Positions 18,838 through 27,108 of a DNA stretch of 64,000 bases are shown here, one piece after another. Numbering within the stretch: position 1 is the stretch's first letter; each line of letters starts with the position of its first letter. The notes beneath the pieces were generated by a model. The model searched no databases and was not told where the DNA came from. It saw only the letters and a program-made list of their open reading frames with translations. Source of the stretch: Paludibacteraceae bacterium (lineage in GTDB: Bacteria; Bacteroidota; Bacteroidia; Bacteroidales; Paludibacteraceae); NCBI GenBank assembly GCA_024693065.1, contig JAILLP010000011.1, positions 202,087 through 266,086 of the forward strand. The letters run 5' to 3'. Position numbers and translations under genes: made by a program.

Positions 18838-20139
18838 ATGCACATGGAAGAAAAAAACATTCTTGATTCGGCTATTAATCCTTTTGCATTAGCAGAGGCG
18901 ATTTCGGAGAAGAAAATCTCGTGGGGCAGTGATTTGAATTCACAAAAGAAAAAGTTATCCTCGACGCTTGGATTGTCGGAGCAGGATATTTTTGGGGAAG
19001 ATAGTCCAATCCTTCATCCGTTCTTTAAGCCTAAGACGATGAAAGCCATAGGGATACCGGAGGCGAAAAAACAACTGGAAGAGTTCTTAGGTGCAAGAAT
19101 GAAGCCTTTGCAGCCTAATTTGAAAAAAACTGCGGCAAACGAAGAAAAAAGGGTGTTGGCTCTCGCGAAAAAAGAACGCATTCTCAATTTTGTTTTTAAA
19201 GCAACCAAGGAATCATATTCCACTGGTGATGTGACCCCAGCGAATTGTACATGGAAAGACAATGGTATTTTCTTCAAATGTGCTGCTGAAGGTGATGATC
19301 CTATACAAGGATCTTTAGGCGATTGCTATTTCATAGCTGCGCTTGCTGCAGTGGCTTGGGCAAAACCGTATTCAATTATAAATAGAGCGTCTTTGTGCTA
19401 TTGTGATTCTGAAGGCGACGCGGAGTCAAATATTAGGCATCAGATCGATTTCTTTAAGCAAGCGTCGAATGGTAATTATTCGACCAAGGTTGCCCTGGAA
19501 GTGTCCGATTTCATACCGATCCTAGATAGCACTAAAACACCTTTGTATGCTAGGTCATTTGATTCGAAGGAAACATGGCCTTCCGTGTATGAGAAAGCGT
19601 ATGCGAAATATAGAGTGGGACATACAGGTGATAAACCGGACTATTCATTGATCGGACAAGGCGGATGTACTGAACATACAATTGGCGAGATTACTGGCGG
19701 AAAAGTAACAGTAAAGTGGCACAGTTCTACTTCGGCTTCTGCGTTGTTGAAGTTTATCCAAAGTAATTGTTACGCATGGACAGCAAATGACTTTTGGGGG
19801 AAAGATGGATATTCACATCGCTTGAAGTATCCTATGGTCGCCGGACATCCGACCTCCAATGATTGTGGCGTTGTATCTTCCCATTCTTACTCTATCCTGG
19901 GATTTGACCATGATGATAAAGGTCAGTATTATGTTGTCCTAAGAAATCCGTGGGGACGCTATCCAGCCACAAAAGACGTAAAGACTGGCAATTGGAACGT
20001 GATTTCGTATAGGCAGGGGTATGGTTCAATGATCCCTTTGAATGTGACCGGTTCGACAAGCAGATGGGGTGGAATATTTGCGTTGAAGATAGAAACATAT
20101 TTGAAGATATTTGGCTGTACGGCTGTTAGTGTATATTAA
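18838..20139 (+). CDS. Calpain family (C2) cysteine protease, no signal peptide
   Basis: DPIQGSLGDCYFIAALAAVA (Cys codon 19324-19326), SSHSYSILGF (His 19882-19884), VVLRNPWG (Asn 19945-19947). Confidence 0.93.
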   Translation: MHMEEKNILDSAINPFALAEAISEKKISWGSDLNSQKKKLSSTLGLSEQDIFGEDSPILHPFFKPKTMKAIGIPEAKKQLEEFLGARMKPLQPNLKKTAANEEKRVLALAKKERILNFVFKATKESYSTGDVTPANCTWKDNGIFFKCAAEGDDPIQGSLGDCYFIAALAAVAWAKPYSIINRASLCYCDSEGDAESNIRHQIDFFKQASNGNYSTKVALEVSDFIPILDSTKTPLYARSFDSKETWPSVYEKAYAKYRVGHTGDKPDYSLIGQGGCTEHTIGEITGGKVTVKWHSSTSASALLKFIQSNCYAWTANDFWGKDGYSHRLKYPMVAGHPTSNDCGVVSSHSYSILGFDHDDKGQYYVVLRNPWGRYPATKDVKTGNWNVISYRQGYGSMIPLNVTGSTSRWGGIFALKIETYLKIFGCTAVSVY

Positions 20140-20148
20140 AGTTTATTT

Positions 20149-20173
20149 GAGGACGACGCTTTACGTCGTCCTC
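20149..20173 (+). terminator. Hairpin between calpain and chagasin-like genes
   Basis: GAGGACGACG-cttta-CGTCGTCCTC, perfect 10-bp stem but no clear T-run. Confidence 0.6.
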
Positions 20174-20205
20174 CTTAACCTTCAAGTTCCAAGGATTATT
20201 CATCA

Positions 20206-20514
20206 ATGAAAAGAAGAACCTTATCATTACATGTCAACGACACCTTCACGTTGGAGTTGGAAAGCCATGAAGGGGGTGGTTACCTTTGGACGATTGCTTC
20301 TAATGATGAAGCGGTTGCCCAGGTGCGAATCGTGCCCCGTGGGTCGACGCAATGCGCGACGGCAACTCCGATCGGCAAGAGCCTCCCGGTCCGGGTCGAA
20401 ATCACGGCTCTGGCGGAGGGGAAATCTGTCGTTGTCCTTGAAGAGAAAAGATCGTGGGAGATGGACGTTAAACCATTGAATATCTATAAGATCAACATTA
20501 CAGTAAAACAATAG
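20206..20514 (+). CDS. Chagasin-family (I42) cysteine protease inhibitor
   Basis: DTFTLELESHEGGGYLWTI, internal Gly-containing loop, ERSWEMD-type RxW motif (KRSWEMD) and short ~100 aa beta-rich sequence. Confidence 0.82.
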   Translation: MKRRTLSLHVNDTFTLELESHEGGGYLWTIASNDEAVAQVRIVPRGSTQCATATPIGKSLPVRVEITALAEGKSVVVLEEKRSWEMDVKPLNIYKINITVKQ

Positions 20515-20523
20515 TATTAAGAC

Positions 20524-21336
20524 ATGACAAACAATAATTCACAGATAATGGAAAGCAAATTCAAGTTGCCTAAATTGGGATGGCTTCCTGACCTTCCCGA
20601 TGAGAGGGATTATATTTATAAGGCTCCTATCAAGTTCAGCAAACCTAAAGCCTTGCCGTCAAAAGTGGACCTCAGGAAAATTTGTCCTCCTGTATTTAAT
20701 CAAGGAGAACTGGGTAGTTGTACGGCAAATGCCTTACTCGCCGCTGTGGAATGTTGCAAAAAGAAGCAGGGGCAGAAAACCAAAAGACTGTCGCGCCTTT
20801 TCCTGTACTATAATGAGCGCGTGATGATTGACACTGTGATGTCCGATAGTGGCGCTTACTTGAGAGACGGTGTCAAGTCGTTGAACAAACAGGGCGTGTG
20901 CCTTGAAAAGGATTGGCGCTACAGCAGTAGTACTAGCTACAAGGCTAAATTCACGAAAAAGCCAACCCCTAAATGTTATGAGTTGGCTCTCGACAACCAA
21001 ATCCTATCTTACTGGCGCATCTCTCCTAATCTCCAGGACATCCGGTCTTGCCTCGCCGACGGATATCCGTTTGTTTTCGGTTTCTCGGTTTATTCCAGCT
21101 TTATGACGGATGAGGTCTACAAAACGGGTATCATGCCGATGCCTCAATCCGGTGAGTCAATGCTTGGCGGACATGCGGTGATGGCCGCAGGCTATGATGA
21201 TGAGAAGAAGATGCTCCTCGTGCGTAATTCATGGGGAAAGGAATGGGGCGACAAAGGTTATTTCTGGATGCCTTACGAGTATATTACAAACACAAGGAAT
21301 TGCTCGGATTTCTGGACTATCCGTGAAGTGGAATGA
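20524..21336 (+). CDS. Papain-family (C1A) cysteine protease, no signal peptide
   Basis: LGWLPDLPDERDYIY; VFNQGELGSCTANALLAAVE (catalytic Cys); GGHAVMAAGYDDEKKMLLVRNSWGKEWGDKGYFWMPYEYI (His, Asn). Confidence 0.94.
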   Translation: MTNNNSQIMESKFKLPKLGWLPDLPDERDYIYKAPIKFSKPKALPSKVDLRKICPPVFNQGELGSCTANALLAAVECCKKKQGQKTKRLSRLFLYYNERVMIDTVMSDSGAYLRDGVKSLNKQGVCLEKDWRYSSSTSYKAKFTKKPTPKCYELALDNQILSYWRISPNLQDIRSCLADGYPFVFGFSVYSSFMTDEVYKTGIMPMPQSGESMLGGHAVMAAGYDDEKKMLLVRNSWGKEWGDKGYFWMPYEYITNTRNCSDFWTIREVE

Positions 21337-21475
21337 CCAATGCGCTGGCTTCAGCGGTCGGACCGTTATCCAAGGCATAGATGGACAGGTCTTCCGTACC
21401 ATAGTCGGAAACTCACCTGAAAATCTTTGAATGTATGACTGTTAGAGTATGTTCACATTTTTTTTGTCTGGTAAT

Positions 21476-21580
21476 CGACTGACAAGTTTCCCACCCGTCC
21501 GCTATGCCGAAAATATTGTAGGCGTTGCGGACGGTACATTCCTCTCATGACGAAGGTGCGTTTAGAGGGAAACTTAGTCG
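21476..21580. other. Extended nested inverted-repeat structure downstream of the C1A gene (terminator or structured RNA)
   Basis: CGACT(gac)AAGTTTCCC ... GGGAAACTT AGTCG outer stem enclosing CCGTCCGCTATGCC...GGCGTTGCGGACGG. Confidence 0.6.
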
Positions 21581-21680
21581 GGTAATATTGTTGCAAATCA
21601 AGTAATATAATATTGTATTATTATTAAGTATTTGTGTAATAATCCAATAACAATAAAATACAATAAAAATAGATAATAGA

Positions 21681-21712
21681 TTTGTTTATTAGAAATTTTT
21701 ATCTTATATTTG
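21681..21712 (+). promoter_or_regulatory. Promoter TTTG-N20-TATATTTG upstream of the C25-like gene (leader copy B)
   Basis: Same spacing and sequence as copy A. Confidence 0.75.
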
Positions 21713-22018
21713 AATTGATAATAAATAAGAGATGTACAATATTCGTAATATATATTGATGTGTAATGTTTTTTATTTTGTAAGATAGGCTATTGTTGATG
21801 TGTATTGCGGGGCGTACCCTTAGGGAAGCCCATTGGACTAATCTTTTGTAATAGTGAGCGTATTCCGATGATGGGCGGATTGCATGTTTGGCCCTAGGTC
21901 CATCTGGATTTAGTCGAGGAGAACCGAATGCCCTGATATGGTGGCAGATGTGAATGTGTATGATATTAATAGCAATAAAAATGTTTCATTTTAACTTTAT
22001 TATTAACCTTAAATTTTA
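21713..22018 (+). promoter_or_regulatory. Long conserved 5' leader, copy B
   Basis: See copy A. Confidence 0.7.
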
Positions 22019-23575
22019 ATGAAAATGGCAAAAGTAAAAGAATTATTTGAGTTTGAAATTGACTATAAGAAAGTCAAGAAGTTCGAGTTGACCGAACAGG
22101 ATATTGAAGATCTCAAATTAGAGCAGCTATCGGTCGTAAGGAAGTTGCGTAAGGCTGTAACGACTATCATTACTGCACAAAGCAGGCCTGATTTCCCGGA
22201 TGACCTTCAGTATTTTGAGAGCTATTCGGCTAATTTCTTCCCTAAAGGAAAGGTTGCGATTTATGTGAATAAATCCATTTATACAACAATTAGGGCTTCC
22301 ATCGAACAGTATATAAAGGATTTGGCGGACGAAGGTTATTATGCGACAGCATACACTGTTACTGGAGATTCCGCAGTGACATTGCGCAATCACATTAGGA
22401 ACCAGAGTGGAATCGTCGGGTCATTAATGGTGGGAAATCTGCCGTATATTGCCTATGAGGACAGTAGTGATTCATCAGCGGTGGAAGTGTTCCCATGTGA
22501 TCTTTATTTCATGGACACGAATGGTACGTGGACTAATACGGATAGCGATACTAACATCGAAAAACACACGGGAAATGTGGCCCCAGAAATTTGGGTAGGA
22601 AGATTGTGGACTCCGACCAATAATGGAAATGATACTGCCTTGTTGAAAGATTATTTCAGAAGAAACCATAATTATAGGAAGGGCTTGTTCGGTTGTACCA
22701 ATCGAGGCTTGTCTTTTGTCGATGACGATTGGACTAGCTTTGGAGACTGTGGGCTTAAAAAATGTCTGAATGCTGCTGATATATGTACGGTTGTTAATAA
22801 GGAAGACACGAACGAGAACCGTTATAAGGCAGAATTGAGCATGCATAGATTGTGGTCACAAGTGTGTGCTCATTCAAATACCAGCCTCCATGCCTTTAGG
22901 GTAAGTTCTGGTAATGGCTATGTGTATTCATCCTATATCAAGAATAACTCTGCGCCTAAAGCCTATTATTATAACTTGTTTGCATGTAGAAGCGGAAAGT
23001 ATACGTCTTCCGATTATATTGGTGGATGGTATATTTTCGATTATTCAAAACAGGACAAATGCTATGGATTGGCGGCTATTGCAAGTGCGAAAACTGGCTC
23101 GATGTTGTATTTCGAGAATTTCTATGGATCTATGGGGAAGGGACTCTCTATCGGAGACGCTATGGTACAATGGTGGAAGTGCTTGGGATCCACGCATGAA
23201 ATAAGCGAAATCTCTTGGCATTATGGACTCTCTATTTTGGGTGACCCGACATTGACTAACTTGTCAGGTGCTGTGCCAAATAAGAGGACTCCTGCCGATG
23301 GCACCGTATTTGAACATTATCCGAGGTTAACCCATTTGTCGTGGGATCCTGTCGCATTGCCTAATGTCACGTATGAAGTCCAAACTGATTACTACTACGG
23401 CGTGTGGAATTATGAGTACAACAAGGCTTCTATTAACACGATTAAAAACATAAAGAACACATACTACGACACTTCATTCGTGGGTGCGCAGAGAGGCCGT
23501 TGGAGAGTTAGGGCCGTCTCAGGAAATGTGCCTGGACCATGGAGTGATTGGGGTTATTTTAGATATTTGCATTAA
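22019..23575 (+). CDS. Gingipain-like (C25, clan CD) cysteine peptidase-type protein with C-terminal FnIII-like domain; no signal peptide
   Basis: APEIWVGRLW...LLKDYFRRNHNYRKG; His in SLHAFRVSSGNGYV; NLFACRSGKY (candidate catalytic Cys); GSMGKGLSIGDAMVQWW and YGLSILGDPTL typical of C25-type folds; C-terminal LSWDPVALPNVTYEVQ...GRWRVRAV. Confidence 0.72.
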   Translation: MKMAKVKELFEFEIDYKKVKKFELTEQDIEDLKLEQLSVVRKLRKAVTTIITAQSRPDFPDDLQYFESYSANFFPKGKVAIYVNKSIYTTIRASIEQYIKDLADEGYYATAYTVTGDSAVTLRNHIRNQSGIVGSLMVGNLPYIAYEDSSDSSAVEVFPCDLYFMDTNGTWTNTDSDTNIEKHTGNVAPEIWVGRLWTPTNNGNDTALLKDYFRRNHNYRKGLFGCTNRGLSFVDDDWTSFGDCGLKKCLNAADICTVVNKEDTNENRYKAELSMHRLWSQVCAHSNTSLHAFRVSSGNGYVYSSYIKNNSAPKAYYYNLFACRSGKYTSSDYIGGWYIFDYSKQDKCYGLAAIASAKTGSMLYFENFYGSMGKGLSIGDAMVQWWKCLGSTHEISEISWHYGLSILGDPTLTNLSGAVPNKRTPADGTVFEHYPRLTHLSWDPVALPNVTYEVQTDYYYGVWNYEYNKASINTIKNIKNTYYDTSFVGAQRGRWRVRAVSGNVPGPWSDWGYFRYLH

Positions 23576-23591
23576 TCAGTCTGTTGTTAAA

Positions 23592-23625
23592 AAATGTCCG
23601 CAATGCTTTTGGCGTTGCGGACATT
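23592..23625 (+). terminator. Terminator after the C25-like gene
   Basis: AAATGTCCGCAATGC-tttt-GGCGTTGCGGACATTT. Confidence 0.8.
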
Positions 23626-23679
23626 TGTTTGTAAAGTAGTCATAAAGGACGATACTCTTCCTGTTGAGGTATGCGCTCC

Positions 23680-25815
23680 TTATTTCTTTTCCTCCTCCTT
23701 CTTGTTCAGCTCCGGATAGATGATGCGGGTGTGGTAGATGGTCTTGAGCTTCTCCTTGAGGACCGCCTTGATCTCGTTAATCTCCTTGAAGGTGATAGGG
23801 GTCTCCTCGAAGATACCCTCCCGGATTTGATCGGTGATGATCTTCTCGACAAGGTCGTTGATACTCTTGTCCGTGTATTCCTGCAAGCTTCTGGAGGCCG
23901 CCTCCACGGAGTCGCACATGACGAGGATGGCCATCTCCTTTGAGGTCGGCAACGGTCCGGGGTAGGTGAACTTGGATTCGTCGATCTCCCTGTCCGGGTA
24001 TTTGTTCTTCATCGTATAGTAGAAGTATTTCGTCTTGCTCTTTCCATGGTGTGTCTTGATGAACTCCTGGATTTTCTCCGGCAGTCCGTATTTCTTCGCG
24101 ATGGCCACGCCGTCCGCCACGTGGCGGATGATAATCTGCGCACTTTTCTCCTCGTCGTTCATCTCGGTGTGCGGGTTCTTGCTCGATTGGTTCTCCGTGA
24201 AGAAAGCCGGGTTAGCCATCTTGCCGATGTCGTGGTAGAGTGCGCCCGTCCTCACTAGCATAGGGTTGGCGCCGATGCAGCTGGCGGCGTCGGATGCGAG
24301 GTTAGAGACCTGCATGGAGTGCTGGAAACTTCCCGGAGCCTCCTCCGAGAATTTCCTCAGCAAAGAGTTGTTCGTGTTGGCCAGTTCCACCAATGTGACG
24401 TCCGAAACGTAGCCGAACATCTTCTCCACAATGTATATGAGCGGGTTGGCGAGCAGGAGCAGCAGACCGTTGCCGAGGAAGATCGGGAACATCGTCCACT
24501 CGAAGTGATCCAAACCGTTCTCGTGCACCAGCGTGTTGCCCACGTAGATGATGCAGTAGGAGAGGGTGATGAGTATGGCGGCTTGCACGAGCTGTGAACG
24601 CATGAAGATGTTCTTCAGGGTGCAGATGGAGATCATGCCCGCGATGGACTGCATCAGCAGGAACTCGAAGTCGTTCGGCACGATGAAGGAGGAGAGGAGC
24701 ACAGCCGTGAGGTGGGCGAAGAGTGCCGTCCTCGTGTCGAAGAAACAGGTCACCAGAATAGGCAACAACGCGTAAGGCACGATGTTCGGCGTGTATTCGT
24801 TCCTGACCATGATGGATGTGAGCACGCAGAGAATGGTAATCATTCCCAGCATGAAAGCCACGTTCTTGAGGTTCACCAAGAATTTCTTCCTGAAGAGGAA
24901 TAGATAGAGGAAGAAAGCGCATAGGATGATGGTGATGATGATGATTTGCCCGATGATGATCAGTTGTTTGTTGGTCTTGTCGCTGTTCTCCTGCACGGCG
25001 GACCTGAGAGATTCGAGGATGTCGTAGGTCTGAGGCTTGACGATCTCTCCGTGGTCGATGATCTTTTCCCCGCTTTGGATTCTTCCTTTGGTGAGGGAGA
25101 TGGATTTCAGGAGTTCCTTCTTCACCGATTCGTTCTTCTCCTTGTCGTAGGTGAGGTTTTCGTGGATATAGTTATTGATGTTGTAGCCTTGTAGCGTCTC
25201 CTTGTCGAGCGAGGCGGGGATTCCGTTGATGATGTGCTCGTAGGCCGTCTTGGTGGTGTGGAGGTTGGCGATGGGGCGGTTCTTCGACTGGTTGCCGGTC
25301 AGCACGTTGATTTCGCTTTTCTTCTCCTCGTTCAGTTTGTCCATGTCGTCGGCAGAGACGATGCCGCTGGCGTAGAGAGATTTCAGTTTTCGGGCGATGT
25401 AGTTCTTGTAGTCGTCCGCCGCGTCGTCCTCCTCCTTGCCGAACTTCTCGTTCAGGAGGCCGATGTATTTGCCGGACACCCCCTCGTCGTTGATGAAGAA
25501 CGGGTTGAAGTCGCTCAGCAGGCTATCCTCCTCCTTTTTCACGTCCTCTTTGGATTTCATGATTTCGAAGGCGAAGGGAGCGGTGAGGGCGTCATATTCC
25601 CAAGGCTTTTCGATGGCGTAGTTGTATTTGAACTTCCCGAAGTTCGGGTAAGTCTTGAATATGATCAGTCCGGCGGCGAAGAACAACGCCGCGAGGGATA
25701 TGTAGCGCATATATGAGCTTTTGCTTTTCATGTTAGTCCGATTAAATGTTCGACAGAAAAATCCTTTCATTTTATTATAAGGTACAAATATAAGCCATAC
25801 ATGTTGAAGAAACAA
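23680..25815 (-). CDS. 7TM-HD (HDIG) family phosphohydrolase, PgpH/YqfF-like (c-di-AMP phosphodiesterase family); true start probably the internal Met at MKSKSSYMRYI
   Basis: Extracellular domain, multiple TMs, then TGALYHDIGKMANPAFFTENQ, IIRHVADGVAIAKKYGLPEKIQEFIKTHHG. Confidence 0.92.
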   Translation of the reverse strand: MFLQHVWLIFVPYNKMKGFFCRTFNRTNMKSKSSYMRYISLAALFFAAGLIIFKTYPNFGKFKYNYAIEKPWEYDALTAPFAFEIMKSKEDVKKEEDSLLSDFNPFFINDEGVSGKYIGLLNEKFGKEEDDAADDYKNYIARKLKSLYASGIVSADDMDKLNEEKKSEINVLTGNQSKNRPIANLHTTKTAYEHIINGIPASLDKETLQGYNINNYIHENLTYDKEKNESVKKELLKSISLTKGRIQSGEKIIDHGEIVKPQTYDILESLRSAVQENSDKTNKQLIIIGQIIIITIILCAFFLYLFLFRKKFLVNLKNVAFMLGMITILCVLTSIMVRNEYTPNIVPYALLPILVTCFFDTRTALFAHLTAVLLSSFIVPNDFEFLLMQSIAGMISICTLKNIFMRSQLVQAAILITLSYCIIYVGNTLVHENGLDHFEWTMFPIFLGNGLLLLLANPLIYIVEKMFGYVSDVTLVELANTNNSLLRKFSEEAPGSFQHSMQVSNLASDAASCIGANPMLVRTGALYHDIGKMANPAFFTENQSSKNPHTEMNDEEKSAQIIIRHVADGVAIAKKYGLPEKIQEFIKTHHGKSKTKYFYYTMKNKYPDREIDESKFTYPGPLPTSKEMAILVMCDSVEAASRSLQEYTDKSINDLVEKIITDQIREGIFEETPITFKEINEIKAVLKEKLKTIYHTRIIYPELNKKEEEKK

Positions 25816-25820
25816 GATGA

Positions 25821-25846
25821 GAATTAAGAATTAAGAATTAAGAATT
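25821..25846. repeat. 9-bp tandem microrepeat (GAATTAAGAATTAAGAATTAAGAATT)
   Basis: Same repeat as at 47727-47752 and related to 16304-16330. Confidence 0.8.
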
Positions 25847-26007
25847 GATCGGCGGATGTGTTTTCTTTCCTACACGAGACGCACGACCCACGGCCTGCAG
25901 GACCAAATCTTTACTTAGCCCAGGGCAACACCCTGGGGGGATTTATGCGTGGAAACTTCGGGTTGGGACGGTCGGAAAACATTTTGTATAAAAAAGAGCA
26001 AAAAAAA

Positions 26008-26038
26008 TTGGTGGGATGAAATAATCTTCCTAAATTTG
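26008..26038 (+). promoter_or_regulatory. Promoter of the ribosomal superoperon (TTG-type -33, TAAATTTG -7)
   Basis: attgg-N19-TAAATTTG ~70 bp upstream of rpsL. Confidence 0.65.
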
Positions 26039-26105
26039 CACCCACTTTTAGTAGAGTGTCTAAAAATATATTTATTAATAACTTAAAAGATTAAAGTTTA
26101 ACGAA

Positions 26106-26507
26106 ATGCCTACAATTCAGCAGTTAGTTAGAAAAGGAAGGGCAAGTCAAGCGGACAAGAGCAAATCTCCGGCTTTGGACTCATGTCCACAGAGAAGAGG
26201 TGTCTGCGTGAGGGTTTACACAACAACCCCTAAGAAGCCTAACTCAGCAATGCGTAAGGTTGCCAGAGTACGTTTGACGAACCAGAAGGAAGTGAATGCT
26301 TACATTCCGGGAGAGGGTCACAACTTGCAGGAGCACTCCATCGTGATGGTGCGTGGTGGTCGTGTGAAGGATCTTCCAGGTGTGCGTTACCACATCGTAC
26401 GTGGAACATTGGATACCGCAGGTGTGAATGGACGTACGCAACGTCGTTCCAAGTACGGAGCGAAGAGACCTAAGCCAGGACAAGCAGCTCCAGCAAAGAA
26501 AAAGTAA
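26106..26507 (+). CDS. rpsL: 30S ribosomal protein S12
   Basis: [11 protein letters not shown]...[31 protein letters not shown]. Confidence 0.98.
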   Translation: MPTIQQLVRKGRASQADKSKSPALDSCPQRRGVCVRVYTTTPKKPNSAMRKVARVRLTNQKEVNAYIPGEGHNLQEHSIVMVRGGRVKDLPGVRYHIVRGTLDTAGVNGRTQRRSKYGAKRPKPGQAAPAKKK

Positions 26508-26611
26508 TTCGGTAGGGCGACCTAGCAGAGTTACACCGGTTGAGTAAATGGCTAAGCGAAGCCGTTGAAGCAACTGCAACCAAAACAAAAACGAAAAATT
26601 TTTGAGTAAAA

Positions 26612-27088
26612 ATGAGAAAAGCAAAACCAAAGAAACGGATCATTTTACCAGATCCGATTTTCAACGAAGTAATGGTTTCAAGATTTGTGAACCATTTGAT
26701 GTATGACGGTAAGAAGACTATCGCATACGATATATTCTATACAGCGTTGGATAACGTTAAGTCAAAACTTCCTAATGAGGACAAGACCCCATTGGAAATC
26801 TGGAAGAAGGCTTTGGAGAACATTACTCCTCAAGTAGAGGTTAAGTCTCGCCGTGTGGGCGGTGCTACGTTCCAAGTGCCTACTGAAATTCGTCCAGAGA
26901 GGAAAGAGTCTATTTCTATGAAGAACCTGATCATCTTCTCTCGTAAAAGAAGTGGCCATTCAATGGCTGAGAAGCTGGCTGCGGAAATCGCAGACGCTTA
27001 CAATAACCAAGGCGGTGCATTCAAGAAAAAAGAGGATATGCACAAGATGGCCGAGGCTAACCGCGCGTTCGCTCACTTCAGATTCTAA
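26612..27088 (+). CDS. rpsG: 30S ribosomal protein S7
   Basis: [28 protein letters not shown]. Confidence 0.98.
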   Translation: MRKAKPKKRIILPDPIFNEVMVSRFVNHLMYDGKKTIAYDIFYTALDNVKSKLPNEDKTPLEIWKKALENITPQVEVKSRRVGGATFQVPTEIRPERKESISMKNLIIFSRKRSGHSMAEKLAAEIADAYNNQGGAFKKKEDMHKMAEANRAFAHFRF

Positions 27089-27108
27089 TTTAATTCACGA
27101 ACTACAAA

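Noticed and set aside
21194-21430. 78-aa ORF overlapping the C1A 3' end
   Set aside because: Alternate frame of the C1A gene running into the intergenic region; no evidence of coding.
18838-23575. Prophage or integrative element carrying the protease island
   Set aside because: No integrase, transposase, tRNA att site or phage genes are visible at the island edges; only composition and repeat signals suggest mobility.
24302-24922. 206-aa minus-strand ORF inside pgpH in another frame
   Set aside because: Overlaps the membrane domain of the 7TM-HD gene; His/Arg-rich composition typical of a spurious frame.
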